From the NCBI GenBank assembly GCA_947044405.1, contig CAMRHE010000457.1:980001-1044000 (forward strand): 64,000 nucleotides of DNA, written 5' to 3'. The first letter of the stretch is position 1. Each line of letters opens with the position of its first letter. Origin of the DNA: Leptodactylus fallax. Lineage: Eukaryota; Chordata; Amphibia; Anura; Leptodactylidae. The notes under the pieces are model-generated. The model saw only the letters and a list, made by a program, of their open reading frames with translations. It was not told where the DNA came from and made no database searches. The position numbers and the translations under genes were made by a program. Shown here in pieces: positions 10,641-21,701 of this stretch.

Positions 10641-11790
10641 TAAGGCCATTCTAAAACACAAACCATCTTCTTTTTTAACCATTCCTGTTTATAATTAAAG
10701 ATGGGTGAACTGACTCGTACCAAGCTGGTACCAACCCGAATATTCCAAATTGTTTGTTCTTTTACTAAACCGAACAAATGGAGATTTTTCTCTGGTGAAC
10801 TAAAATGGGTGCCACATTATATTCTGGGGTCTCTTCAGAACCCAGAGTATGAGGCCAAGGGGAGGTAAAAAAAATTTTTTTTTTTAAAAAATTCATTTTC
10901 ACCTTCCGTTACCTCTCTTGGTACTCCTTACAGCATTAGATGCTGGTGATGTCATGCACCCGGGGTCACCGTTGAGACCTCAGCGATGACCCCAGGCATA
11001 TGACATCAACACGGAGGTGGAGAGAGAACACCGGATGAAATGTTTCCCTTACTTTCTCCATAAAATGTTTTAATAAACCTTAGAAGTCATTGTTACTTTG
11101 GATATCACAGCACTATGCTTCACACTTGGTTCTTGTACAGGTGTTTTCCTCCCAACAGTCCTAAAGTTCCATCTGTCCACAGAACATTGTGGAATATTCA
11201 GGTAGTCTTTGACAAACTTAAATCAGGCTGCATTATTTTTTCAGACATCAGCAACTTCCTTCATGGTGTCTTATGAATACCATTTGGGTCAGTGTTTTTC
11301 TTCTAGTGGACACAAGTGATCCTGCTTTTGCACCAGTCACCTCCACCATGCATTTCCTGTAGATGTAAATAAGGCTAGGGTCACACAGCGACTTTGGCCA
11401 CAACTCTAGTTGTGTAAGCAAAGATCGCCGTGTCAACCTTTGAATCCTTCACTCATGTTAGTGAATGGAATTGCATTGCGACCCCAAGGATACTGTGACC
11501 CTGGCTTCTAGTTGAAAAAAAGTACAATATAGCTCGATTTTTTTGCAACAAGTCATGACACCCTGGCAATGCAATTCCATTCTCTAACATGATTGAAGGA
11601 GTCGTCGCAGGGTGACATGGCGATCATCGGTCTCTCAATGAGAGCTACGGCCATAGTCACCGCGTGGCCCTAGCCTAAGACTTGAACAATGTTGAGGAGG
11701 AGTTTTGAACAATTCATCTCTAAAAAAATGTGATTCAGTTTTCAATATTTCTGGGATGCCTTAAATGTACAGTCCTATTGAGGACATACC
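10640..11790 (-). repeat. Decayed Tc1-derived unit 2 (split by MITE fragment)
   Basis: Same order as unit 1: AAACCATCTTCTTTTTTAACC at about 10661, the interruption at 10697-11040, then AAAATGTTTTAATAAACCTT, GTTCCATCTGTCCACAGAAC, CACCAGTCACCTCCACCATG and AATATTTCTGGGATGCCTTA. A CG-containing inverted segment (about 11370-11680), where GAATGGAATTGCATTGC and GCAATGCAATTCCATTC are complementary, is present here but not in unit 1 and is a further insertion. Confidence 0.6.
10697..11040. mobile_element. MITE fragment, 'agatgggtgaac' family
   Basis: Begins AAGATGGGTGAACTGACTCG and carries CTCTTCAGAACCCAGAGTAT, as in 27019-27629 and 21125-21700. Unit 1 lacks it. The 3' terminal repeat is not visible, so the copy is truncated or eroded. 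Confidence 0.6.
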
Positions 11791-12297
11791 ACAGCGTCTC
11801 CATCGGGACCTCTTTCCTTCAAATCCAATACAATCCAAAATTATTGCTAATCCAATTAGTTATTTGGGCTACTATAACAATGCTACATTACTCTAATAGT
11901 ACCGCTATGTTTAAACTTACCAGAAATTTGCAAGTCCCTATAGAAATTTAGTGACTTTGTTCTTATATACAGTCCGCTGCCCCATAGAATTATAGTGCTC
12001 CCATAGACATACATGAATACAGTGGTACTATCCTATTATATATTCTGCTGAACTCCAGTCCAGTGCGCCTATGCTTAAAAAAAAATTCTCTCCATATTCA
12101 CCTATCACCAATGATCCAGCAGTGCATGAAAGAGACTCCTCCACTTTGACACACTTTGCACTGCAGCATGATGTCATTAAGGGGTGCAGGTGAGTTCCTA
12201 TTTTGGTTTGTTCCACAGTCCCAAGGAAGTCTCAGTAGCTCCAGTGGTCTTTGGACCGCATAAGACAGCCTCGTGCCCCATGTTTGAATCCCCTGAT
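11791..12297. other. Gene-free interval
   Basis: Sequence separating Tc1-derived unit 2 from the partial third unit. No gene recognised. It contains short AT-rich stretches only. Confidence 0.45.
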
Positions 12298-12455
12298 TTA
12301 GGCCATTCGAAAATACAAACCCCTTCTTTTGTAACCATTTTATAAAAATTTACTAAACAAGTTTACAATCACCCAACATCTTTCCCGCTGGAGGTCATGC
12401 ACGGCTGCCCTTAAATTCTCCTGTAAAATGTTTTGATAAACCTTAGAATTCTAGT
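12298..12455 (-). repeat. Tc1-derived unit 3, left part only
   Basis: TTAGGCCATTCGAAAATACAAAC through GCACGGCTGCCCTTAAATTC and TTTTGATAAACCTTAGAATTC match the left parts of units 1 and 2. It preserves the empty target site for the solo LTR found in unit 1. The right part is missing. Confidence 0.6.
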
Positions 12456-12731
12456 AAATATAAAAAAGTGAGTCCAAGAAAAAAATCAACCACAAAGCCA
12501 AAAAGAAAAGGAATGTGTTAATTAACAAGAAATATACAATCTTTATTGAAAGATTGACTCAAATCTCAAAAAGATTCAAAACACTTAAAAGTACAAAAAT
12601 ATACAAAAATACATACATGGGGTATGGTCATGATAAAACATTAACCCCATCTAAGCAAAATGCAACAAATCCTTCCCCATGCATGGTTCGTAAACCAATG
12701 AACAAAAGTTGGTCACAAAAGACACAATATC

Positions 12732-13133
12732 TAGAGATGAGCGAATCGATTCTGCAGAAGTGGAATTCGATCCGAATTTCAGGAAATCTTTGTTTCGCCA
12801 CGATTCCGGATTTCCTGATGCTTCGCGGTAACGAATATTTAGTAAGGACCTTTGTGACATGAGACGGTCACATGATGTTCTCTAGTGATGTGATTGGGTA
12901 GACGTGTCTTTGCTTGTTAGCAGATCCTTCCACATGAATAAAAGTTGTTCGTGTTGGAGAGAGAGAGAGAGAGAGACATGACCGCAGCATCCAAGGGCTT
13001 CTGCCATTTTGCCACCCACCCCGGCGGGAAATAGCTGTTTATTCGCCGCAAAGTAATTCAGATCGAAGAAGATTTTTTTGGAACTTCGAATCGAACTGCC
13101 GAATTGAACTTTTGAGAATTTCACTCATCTCTA
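12732..13133. mobile_element. MITE, 'TAGAGATGAGCGAA' family, copy 2
   Basis: Starts TAGAGATGAGCGAATCG and ends TTTCACTCATCTCTA. It is collinear with copy 1 (7717-8127), including the internal GA repeat. The close similarity of the two copies suggests recent amplification. Confidence 0.85.
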
Positions 13134-14539
13134 ACAATAACCATCAATCTATAAAAAATATTGTAAGAAATATCATATCTTCTGCAATTAGGTCGCCCAA
13201 AGAATATACTACACCATGAGGGGGAGTGAATGTAAACAATGGGCTTGGAGCACCCCATGCATATTGCATAAGACCCTTCACGAAGCCACGCTTTGGTGGC
13301 GATACACATCGGGTATTCACTGGGAAAAAACCCCATAAATATACAGAAGTCTCCTTTCTCTACCCGGGCATCCTCTAGTGTTCCAGTCTTCTTCCTGAGC
13401 CATCCACTGTGTCTTCCACTGCCCAGGTCACCCACAAGCACAGGCCTATAAAGTAACGTCATTATGATTTGGCGGTACAGTGTACGTGACGACATCGTAA
13501 TGTCAAAATGTGATGACTTTGACACTCCCCCATGGGACCACTGAGGCAATCATAGTGGTGACCTGGAGCCACAATACATGTCAGACAGCCCAAAAAGAAG
13601 ACCAGAATGCCAGAGAATTATTATACTCTGGGCATGAAGAGACCTCAGAATATAATAACCAACTGTGTCAGATTTGTGGGTGGCCAATTCCAAAATTTTT
13701 GGATTCTGCCGAACCTAAAATTTTTGGAAAATGAGTAACATACCCTACTAGTTGACCCATCTCTAATCTTGATCTAAAGTCTCTTCACTGTAGGGCAAGG
13801 CCATCATTTATGAGCAGGTGCCCTGAATAGAAGTGCCCTTTCTTCAACTATACCTCATCCATTTTCTGTCCCATGACACATTGCAGTGAATAACTGTTAC
13901 AACATTTCCTTCTGCTTTTTATTTCTATTTTTGTGCAATTCTCTGTTGCTCTTGAAGTCATCAGACAACGTAGAATTTATCGCAACACTCTAAGGAATCA
14001 TCATTACTAAACCTTATAACCCAAATATAATGTATGAGCCAGACATGACCCCATTTATGGGCGCAGATGATTTTGGCCGCATAATATTTTGTTTTTGACT
14101 CACTACATTCAAACTATTTTTATGCTGCTGCGCTAGGTCTTGCTTTTTGTGTTTCAGGATATATTTCTAATGGCATAGTTTTATATAACGTATAAGGCTA
14201 CATTCACAATGTCTGCAAGAGACTTCGTCGCAACGTCTGTCTGAAATCGGCAGAAGAAAAAGTCATTCATGCACAGCATTTTCATCCGCTGCTTTCAATT
14301 CAAAAACAACACAAATCCGATCGACTCCATTATAGTCAATAGGGTGCATTGAGTTCTGTGTGGAACTGTTATTTTAGTGGACTGTCTATCTGTTTTCCTA
14401 GTCCTTCGACGGACCAGAACAATGGACAACCAACGCTAGTGTCTCAGTGGTTATTTTTAACAGAATGCAAAAATATAAAACAAAATAACAATATTTAAAG
14501 TCATTTTGTGAACAATTTACCTACGTAGTCAGTGACAGT
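13134..14539. other. Gene-free interval with MITE remnant
   Basis: Positions about 13605-13767 (ending GTTGACCCATCTCTAA) resemble the right end of the element at 23334-23690, including the AAAATTTTTGGATTC / AAATTTTTGGAAAAT pair. The remainder is unassigned. The open frames here show no family features. Confidence 0.5.
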
Positions 14540-14990
14540 ATCATTAATGATAGCGGCAGTGGCTCCTTTGTGGTAGCCGGACCACCGATACTATTATAGC
14601 AGCGGTGGTCCGGCTATCATAGAGGAACCACTGCCGCTATTGAATTCAATAGGGGCAGCGGCTCTCCTGTGATTGGCCCATTTGAATTTAGAGCCAGAGC
14701 AGATGCTTTGGCGCTAAATTCAAATGGCCAAAGTGTCTATACATAGACGTGCCACCGTCTGCAGTAGCAGCAACAGATCCGCTATGATTTTTTTTTTTTT
14801 AACACACTGCCACCAATTTTTTGTACTATCATTGTTCTGTGACATCATAGTGTCATAGCACAGGGATAGATGATAGTGGGACCACCGCCGCTATTATCAG
14901 CGGTGGTCCGGCTATCACAGAGGAATCACTGCCACTATTGAATTCAATAGCGACAGTGGTTCTCCTGTGATTGGTCCACAGGAGCACCAG
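14540..14990. repeat. Two direct copies of a hairpin unit
   Basis: Copy 1 (about 14553-14640) folds on GCCGGACCACCG / CGGTGGTCCGGC and on GCGGCAGTGGCTCC / GGAACCACTGCCGC. Copy 2 (about 14865-14990) repeats GACCACCGCCGCTATTATCA and GCGGTGGTCCGGCTATCA. Both are followed by ATTGAATTCAATAG and CTCCTGTGATTGG. This is a tandemly duplicated foldback element, non-coding. Confidence 0.8.
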
Positions 14991-15019
14991 GTTTTTCTAG
15001 TAGTCCTGAGAGTATGCTA

Positions 15020-15122
15020 CACTAAGGTGCGATTCGTACTAAATTTGTTTGAGCCGAACCAAATCAGGGATCCAAACTGACCAAACCCAAAACAAATCTT
15101 GAGGGGTTAGCCCATCTCTAGA
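15020..15122. mobile_element. MITE right-end fragment
   Basis: GAGCCGAACCAAATC..CTTGAGGGGTTAGCCCATCTCTAG corresponds to the terminal part of the 'agatgggcaaa' family (compare 27590-27629). No matching left end was identified. Confidence 0.55.
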
Positions 15123-15124
15123 AA

Positions 15125-16570
15125 AAGTTAAAAAAAAGTTAAAAAAGTTAAAAGTAAAGTATAAAAAATATACAAACCTTTTCAATAAAAAAACACATAA
15201 TGTAAACAAAACAAAAATAAACAAAAATGTTACGTATCCCCCATGTGCGTATAAGCCCCAACTATCCAAAAATAGCGTTATTTATTCCATACGGTAAAAA
15301 AAAAAAAATAGCACAATGCACAAATTCAAATATTTTGGTCACCTTCCTTTCCCCAAAAAATAGCAATAAAAAGTCATCAAAAAGTCATACCAAAATTGCT
15401 ACCATTAAAAAGTACAACTTGCCCCGCAAATAAAGAGCCCTAACATAACTAAACAGTAAAAAAAAAAGTTATAGGCATCTAAATATGGTAAAACCAAGAA
15501 AATCGTAAATTTTCAAAAAGTGTTGTTTTATTTGTAAAAATAAATGCTTGATTGGGTGTGAAGGGTTGTATGGAGAGAGCTCAAACATGACTGGATCATA
15601 AAAGTAAAAGAAAAAATAAATAAAGTATAAAAAAAAATATATATAAAAGTTCTAATCCATCCTCCTTTCCCTAGATCACATATAAAAACAAATAAACAAA
15701 AGCAAGTATAAACACATTAGGTATCCCCGCACTCCAAAATGTCCAAACTATTAAAATATTAAAATATTTACCCCATACGGTGAATGACGTAGCAGCGAAA
15801 AAATCAAAATGGCCAAGTGGCTGTTTTTTTAACTTTTTTCCTCCTATAAAAAAATGTAATAAAAAGTGATGACCCCATCAGACCTTCCCCAAAATATTAT
15901 CAATAAAACGCCATCTTGTCCCACATAAAAAGACGCCTTACCCAGCTCCATACACATAAATATAAAAAAGCTACATGTGTCACAATATGGCGACACCATT
16001 TTTTTTCTATTTTGCAAAGTTTTTAATTTTTTTTAAAGGTATCAAAACATTACAAATATGATATAAATTTCATATTGCCATGATTATACTGACCCGCAGA
16101 ATACAAGTAACTTGTCACTTTTACCACATAGTGAATGCCGTAAAAATTAAACCCATAAGAATTTGGCGTAAATGTGTTTTTCCTCCAATTCCATCTCATT
16201 CTGAATTTTTTTCCAGCTTCCCAGTACATTGTATAAGATATTGAATGGTGCCATTACAAAGTACAATTTGTCCCTCAAAGAATAAGCCATCGTGTGACTC
16301 TGTGAACTGAAAAATGAAAAAGTTCTGGCTCTTGGAATGGGGAGATTAATGCTGAGTGAACGCCTTAAAAACAAAATGCAAAAAATTATGATAGAGCTGT
16401 GTGCTATTTCACATGGACCCTCAAAAATGTTAATAAAAGCTGATCAAATTATGTACCCCAAAATGGTGCCAACTGAAAGTACAACTCGACACGCAAAGAA
16501 TAAGCCCTCACATAGCTATGTGGACAGAAAAATAAAAAAGTTGTGAAATTTGGAAGGCGGAGATGAAGCC
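15125..16570. repeat. Cluster of a diverged AT-rich dispersed repeat
   Basis: Three blocks share a common text: an AAGTACAACTTG / AAGTACAATTTGTC / AAGTACAACTCG core, then AAGAATAAGCC-like sequence and AAAAAGTT (about 15391-15500, 16244-16345, 16460-16566). The segment 16195-16240 is the reverse complement of part of the element at 36470-36530 (ACAATGTACTGGGAAGCTGG), linking this cluster to the TTAA-ended family. No intact gene. Confidence 0.6.
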
Positions 16571-17519
16571 TTCTGCGTGTTGGGCTGTAATCTCTGTGCA
16601 GGATCACACAAGATGGCGGGTGAATCTGGACCATCTTTCTAGATCTGTACACAGGCATTTGTATGTTCTGTGCGCATGTCAGACAGTCTATCATGAAAGT
16701 GTGCTGAGATACCCAGAGCAAACCCCGAGTGACAGTAACAGATGTGGAACGTAGAATAAAAAGGGAAATAGGTAAGTAACCACAAGGATCAGAGGAACTT
16801 CTAATGTAGTGGACAAAAATAATGACCCCAGTAGAAATAGTCATTATTGTAATAAAAAAAATTTCACTGAAACAAAAAAATTTCTGCTCTACTATAAAAA
16901 AGTGATATATTATGTGATTGTGCACAATATACAGTGATACATGGACTCGACATACATAACAAGAAACCAACACTGTTGGTGCTCTACAAAAATAATGAAC
17001 AATGCAGAATTGTATCACTATATGGTGGCTATGCAGACCACATCATATGTAAGCACTCTACAGAGAGAGTGGTCACAATTCCATCAAAGTCAAATCCACC
17101 AATCGATCCAACCTTTTGCGAAGAGACATAACTGATTCCTGCAATGTCAGACTTAGGTTCCTCGGGTCCACCAGATAAAATGATTCTGGGGGCCCACCCT
17201 CCAACGTCTCAAGTAAAATAGACCACAGTACCCTTCAAATATGTCTTCTGCTGGACCATTATTGTGTTAGAGCCTGAGCCCACTGAAGGATCCTCTGTTA
17301 TTCTGATGGGCAAGTCCGACATTGGATTCCAGAGTCTCAGACAGAGAACAATGGCTCAATATGTTCTTGAAAGCTTCAGTTAGGTCTTGGTAAACCTAAG
17401 GACTTGTTTCTGCTTAGAGTTGATGGCCAAATCAAAATCAATTTCAATACTGGACCTTCTTGGTTAAGATTCGAAATTAAGATGTTGGAGTGACCATGGG
17501 ATCGTCATACAGAGGTCTC
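16571..17519. other. Gene-free interval
   Basis: No gene recognised. The 189-residue minus-strand open frame across 16449-17018 is hydrophobic only by composition and overlaps known repeat sequence, so it is not called. Confidence 0.45.
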
Positions 17520-17890
17520 ATGAGGCACTGTAGCCTGGGAGGTTGTTCCCGCTACCATCTTGGAGAACTAAGCCCAGATCTTCTGTGGATGTAGGCTTGC
17601 TCCAATCCTGTCTTTTAATGTAGTCCCAGACAGACTGAATGATATCGAGATGAGGGCTATATCTATGAAGGCCAAATCATCACTTCCAGGACTCCTCCTC
17701 CAAAGGGCAAAGGTCATACCTAATATTGATAGGATTTACATTTCTCTTTTCTTCGTTCACTTAATTTTGTTAACTAACAAAAATAAACTATTAACCCTTC
17801 TATTTCTGAAAGCATTTTTATCACACCTTTCTATAACCTTTGCACACTAATGTATGTTTAGTTCAAAAAGTTGTTTTTCTATTTTTGAAT
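17520..17890 (-). repeat. Tc1-type MITE fragment related to 27630-28126
   Basis: CACTTCCAGGACTCCTCCTC, AAAGGGCAAAGGTCAtACC and TTGTTCCCGCTACCATCTTG occur in the same order as at about 27925-28125. The following TTCGTTCACTTAATTTTGTT matches the reverse of about 27640-27680. The end near 17865 (GTTCAAAAAGTTG) is an eroded terminal repeat. Confidence 0.65.
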
Positions 17891-18741
17891 ATAGAACATG
17901 GACATAATAAATAGGACACTCTATAAACATCCGGATTCTGTCAGATTTAGCCGTAGAATAAAATGAGTCATTTCCTGGAAAAAATATATTTAGACTAAAA
18001 TCACTTTTCTTTATCTTAGTTAAAACTTAACATTTGTGGGTCACAGAAAATGCATCACAATTGTCTATACAGCTATTGATCCAAGAACATATCCAAGTTC
18101 TCCTGATGAAGTCCATAAGAGATTGTCTTTCTGTTAGTTCTTCCCACTGTCCTAAAGTTGGTAGTAAAATTTACGCAAGGTTATTACCCACGAAGAATCT
18201 CTTGGAGAAAGTGTTAGTGATGGGTCATCCAAGAGAAAGAGAAGCTTGAGGATCTACAGTGGTCACCTGATGGTTGTGGTCCACGGTGAACTCTTTAAGC
18301 CATGAGAACCTTGTACTAGACATCATGTTTGAAGCCTTGATGCCCTTAGAAGCATCTCGTGTCATACAATCCCCCATGTTTCTCCATTACTATTTCCTCT
18401 CTACATTTTTTTGCCATGGCATCTTCTTCTTCTTCTTCTTCTTCCGTTTGCTCTAGTTCCTCTGTTGCACCATTTTCGAAAAAGAAAAAAAAAAAATCTG
18501 ATTTTGCAATACTTCATGAATTCTCAGAATTTTAGCTCATGGAAATTTTGTTTAACAAAAACTTTCATATATGGGTAATACAGTTATGATCAGACATAAG
18601 ACTGGGTGACATGTCATGTGGGCGATATAACTCTGAGCTTATTGGTTGTCTTCATATTTCTCTAGAACAAATATAGCTCTGAGATGACTACATATAATAA
18701 ATGACTATATAGAATAAATTACCATATAGAATAGATGACTA
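17891..18741. other. Gene-free interval
   Basis: No gene recognised. It contains a CTT microsatellite (about 18424-18443) and an A run (about 18480-18497). Confidence 0.5.
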
Positions 18742-18743
18742 TA

Positions 18744-20297
18744 CAGTCATGGCCAAAAGTTTTGAGAATGATACAAATATTAATTTTTACAAAGTCTACT
18801 GCTTCAGTTTTTCTAATGGCAATTTGCATATACTCCAGAATGTTATAAAGAGTGATCAGCTTAACAGCAATTACTTGCAAAGTCAATATTTGCCTAGAAA
18901 ATGAACTTTATCCCCCAAAACACATTTCAACATCATTGCAGCCCTGCCTTAACATCGTTTCAGTGATTGCTCCATTAACACAGGTGTGGGTGTTGATGAG
19001 GACAGGGCTGGAGATCAATCTGTCATGATTAAGTAAGAATGGCACCACTGGACACTTTAAAAGGAGGCTGGTGCTTGCCATCATTGTTTCTCTTCTGTTA
19101 ACCATGGTTATCTCTAAAGAAACACGTGCAGTCATCATTGCACTGCACAAAAATGGCCTAACTGGGAAGAGTATTGCAGCTAGAAAGATTGCACCTCAGT
19201 CAACAATCTATCGCATCATCAAGAACTTCAAGGAGAGAGGTTCCATTGGTGCCAAAAAGGCTCCAGGGCGCCCAAGAAAGACCAGCAAGCGGCAGGACCG
19301 TCTCTTAAAAGTGTTTCAGCTGCGGGATCGGGCTACCAGCAGTGCAGAGCTTGCTGAGGAATGGCAGCAGGCAGGTGTGAGTGCATCTGCACGCACTGTG
19401 AGGCGGAGACTTTTGGAGCAAGGCCTGGTCTCAAGGTGGGCAGCAAAGAAGCCACTTCTCTCCAGAAAAAACATCAGGGACAGACTGATATTCTGCAAAA
19501 GGTACAGGGAGTGGACTGCTGAGGACTGGGGTAAAGTCATTTTCTCTGATGAATCCCCTTTTCGATTGTTTGGAACATCTGGAAAACAGCTTATTCGGAG
19601 AAGAAGAGGTGAGCGCTACCACCAGTCTTGTCTCATGCCAACTGTAAAGCATCCTGAAACCATTCATGTGTGGGGTTGCTTCTCAGCCAAGGGAATCGGC
19701 TCTCTCACAGTCTTGCCGAAAAACACAGCCATGAATAAAGAATGGTACCAGAATGTCCTCCAAGAGCAACTTCTCCCAACCGTCCAAGAGCAGTTTGGCG
19801 CTCAACAATGCCTTTTCCAGCATGATGGAGCACCTTGCCATAAAGCAAAGGTGATAACTAAATGGCTCAGGGAACAAAACATAGAGATTTTGGGTCCATG
19901 ACCTGGAAACTCCCCAGATCTTAATCCCATTGAGAACTTGTGGTCAATCATCAAGAGACGGGTGGACAAACAAAAACCAACAAATTCAGACAAAATTAAA
20001 GCATTGATTCTGCAAGAATGGACTGCTATCAGTCAGGATTTGGTCCAGAAGTTGATTGAGAGCATGCCAGGGAGAATTGCAGAGGTCCTGAAGAAGAAGG
20101 GTCAACACTGCAAATATTGACTTGCTGCATTAACTCATTCTAACTGTCAATATAAGCTTCTGTTACTCATAATATGAATGCAATTATATTTCTGTATGTG
20201 ATAAAAACATCTGACAAACACACATAAAAACCAGAGGGCAGCAGATCATGTGAAAATATAATATTTGTGTCATTCTCAAAACTTTTGGCCATGACTG
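18744..20297 (+). mobile_element. Tc1-like transposon, full length, one nonsense mutation
   Basis: TA duplications at 18742-18743 and 20298-20299 flank inverted ends: CAGTCATGGCCAAAAGTTTT on the left and the complement of CAGTCATGGCCAAAAGTTTT on the right. The 1,554-bp length, complete termini and essentially complete transposase gene make it one of the best-preserved elements in the window. A RANGE of small sequence differences from an ideal element cannot be judged without other copies. Confidence 0.93.
19104..20120 (+). pseudogene. Tc1-like transposase, single in-frame TGA
   Basis: The ATG at 19104 starts MVISKETRAVIIALHKNG, the first helix-turn-helix; the linker reads GRPRKTSKRQ (a GRPR hook). 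Catalytic residues in the 338-codon frame are Asp149 (FSDES), Asp241 (QHDGAPCHK) and Glu277 (DLNPIENLW). That leaves 35 residues between the second Asp and the Glu, one more than classic DD34E. At 19899-19901 a TGA occupies the position of a conserved Trp just before PGNSPDLNP. The frame then continues without further lesions to GQHCKY and the stop at 20118-20120. Translation would end before the catalytic Glu, so the product is inactive unless the stop is an assembly error or is read through. Confidence 0.9.
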
Positions 20298-20439
20298 TAT
20301 ACAATAGAGGGGCTCTCAGTGACACCATTTTTAGTAAAATTTGATCCGTGCTACAGCTTAACATGTGAATTAACAAGGCTGTTTTCCTCCCCATGTTTGA
20401 CATTCTCATTGCTAGGGATACCCTACCTAACTACCAATC

Positions 20440-20820
20440 TAAAGCCCCATGTACATGGTGGTATGTCTGTTGGAAAATCCACTCCATACATCTGATGGAT
20501 TTCCGCACAGCCTGTTAACCTTAGGCTTTTGATACATGGGGGAATTGGGACTGTAAATTCCAGCCCGTACATTGGCTACCTTTCCTGGCCTGAACCCAGT
20601 CAGGACACCAGGACTCCTTGCATCATGGCTATCGGTCATGCTGGGAGTTGCTACCTACCCATGACTTTACTGTCCTGGACTAGATATAATGCAGACAGTA
20701 GGACCACAACAAGGCAGGGATTCCTAGCATTGTAGATCACTGTGATGCAAGGCGTCCTGGCCTCCTGACTGGATTTAGCCCGGGAAATGTGTTCGATGTA
20801 CAAGTGTGCACGAGACTTAA
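20440..20820. repeat. Foldback element
   Basis: GCCTGAACCCAGTCAGGACA..CTCCTTGCATCA (about 20589-20625) is the imperfect reverse complement of TGATGCAAGGCGTCC..CCTGACTGGATTTAGCC (about 20751-20785). Outer parts (GTACATTGGC versus the CGATGTACAAG side) also pair. Non-coding. Confidence 0.65.
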
Positions 20821-21701
20821 GGTATGTCTCCAATAACAAGTCTATCTCAGATTATTCAGGTGTCCACAGGGATTGCAGATGAAGGCTGAATTGACAATAG
20901 TCTGAAGATAGAGTTAGGTATAGGATGCTTGGTCTTGCCTTATCCAAAGTCTTCTCAAGCTAAACCCTGAAGAACATAATCCTCTACTGAACAAAATAAT
21001 TGGTGGCAAGCAAGGACATGGAAATTGACCTAAACATTATGGAAATGGTGCTGGGAAAGACAAACACCAGGCTCTTTTGGTGGCACCAAGATATGTGAGC
21101 CATTCTGTATGCCACTGACGGAAAAATGGTTAGAAATTAGGGAATTTCATGAGATTTGTTTTGTGAAGATTCACTCAATTTGGGTGGGAAATTCATTCGG
21201 ACCAAGTTTTTATTTGTGTAAATCGAATGTTCCCTTGAAAAGTTGTTTGTTATACTCTGGGGGCTCTTCAGGCTCCAAAGTGTAATAACCAAAAGCAGGG
21301 AAAGGGCTTAAGAAGTTCTCCAGGAAACCTGTGAATATTCTTTACGAGACTTTTAGGTGGTAAATCCAGAGGTTTCAGGCTGGTTCTGACTTGGGTAACG
21401 TGATCAGTACCAGCACCTGACTCTCGAGTCACTCTCTCTCCTCTTTTCTCTCCTGTTCACAGGTAGTCCTGTGCTATGGGGGCAGGCAGTCTACTGTAAA
21501 GTCAGCCCCATAGTGCAGATAACTACCTGTGAACCCAGGAAAGGAGGTTAGGATGCTGGTTCCAAACAGATGAGCCAAGGCCAGGAACTCTAGGGTTCCC
21601 TACTTAAAGATTCTGGAGGAAATAAGAATCAGAAGGTGCCCTAAGCCTTTTCCCTGCCTCCAGTTAATATATTTTTGGGCCTGAAGAGAACCCAGAATAT
21701 A

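Noticed and set aside
13121..13549. 142-codon minus-strand frame
   Set aside because: No family signature; partly overlaps the end of the MITE at 12732-13133.
16449..17018. 189-codon minus-strand frame
   Set aside because: Overlaps dispersed repeat sequence, has no recognisable domain and no conserved start.
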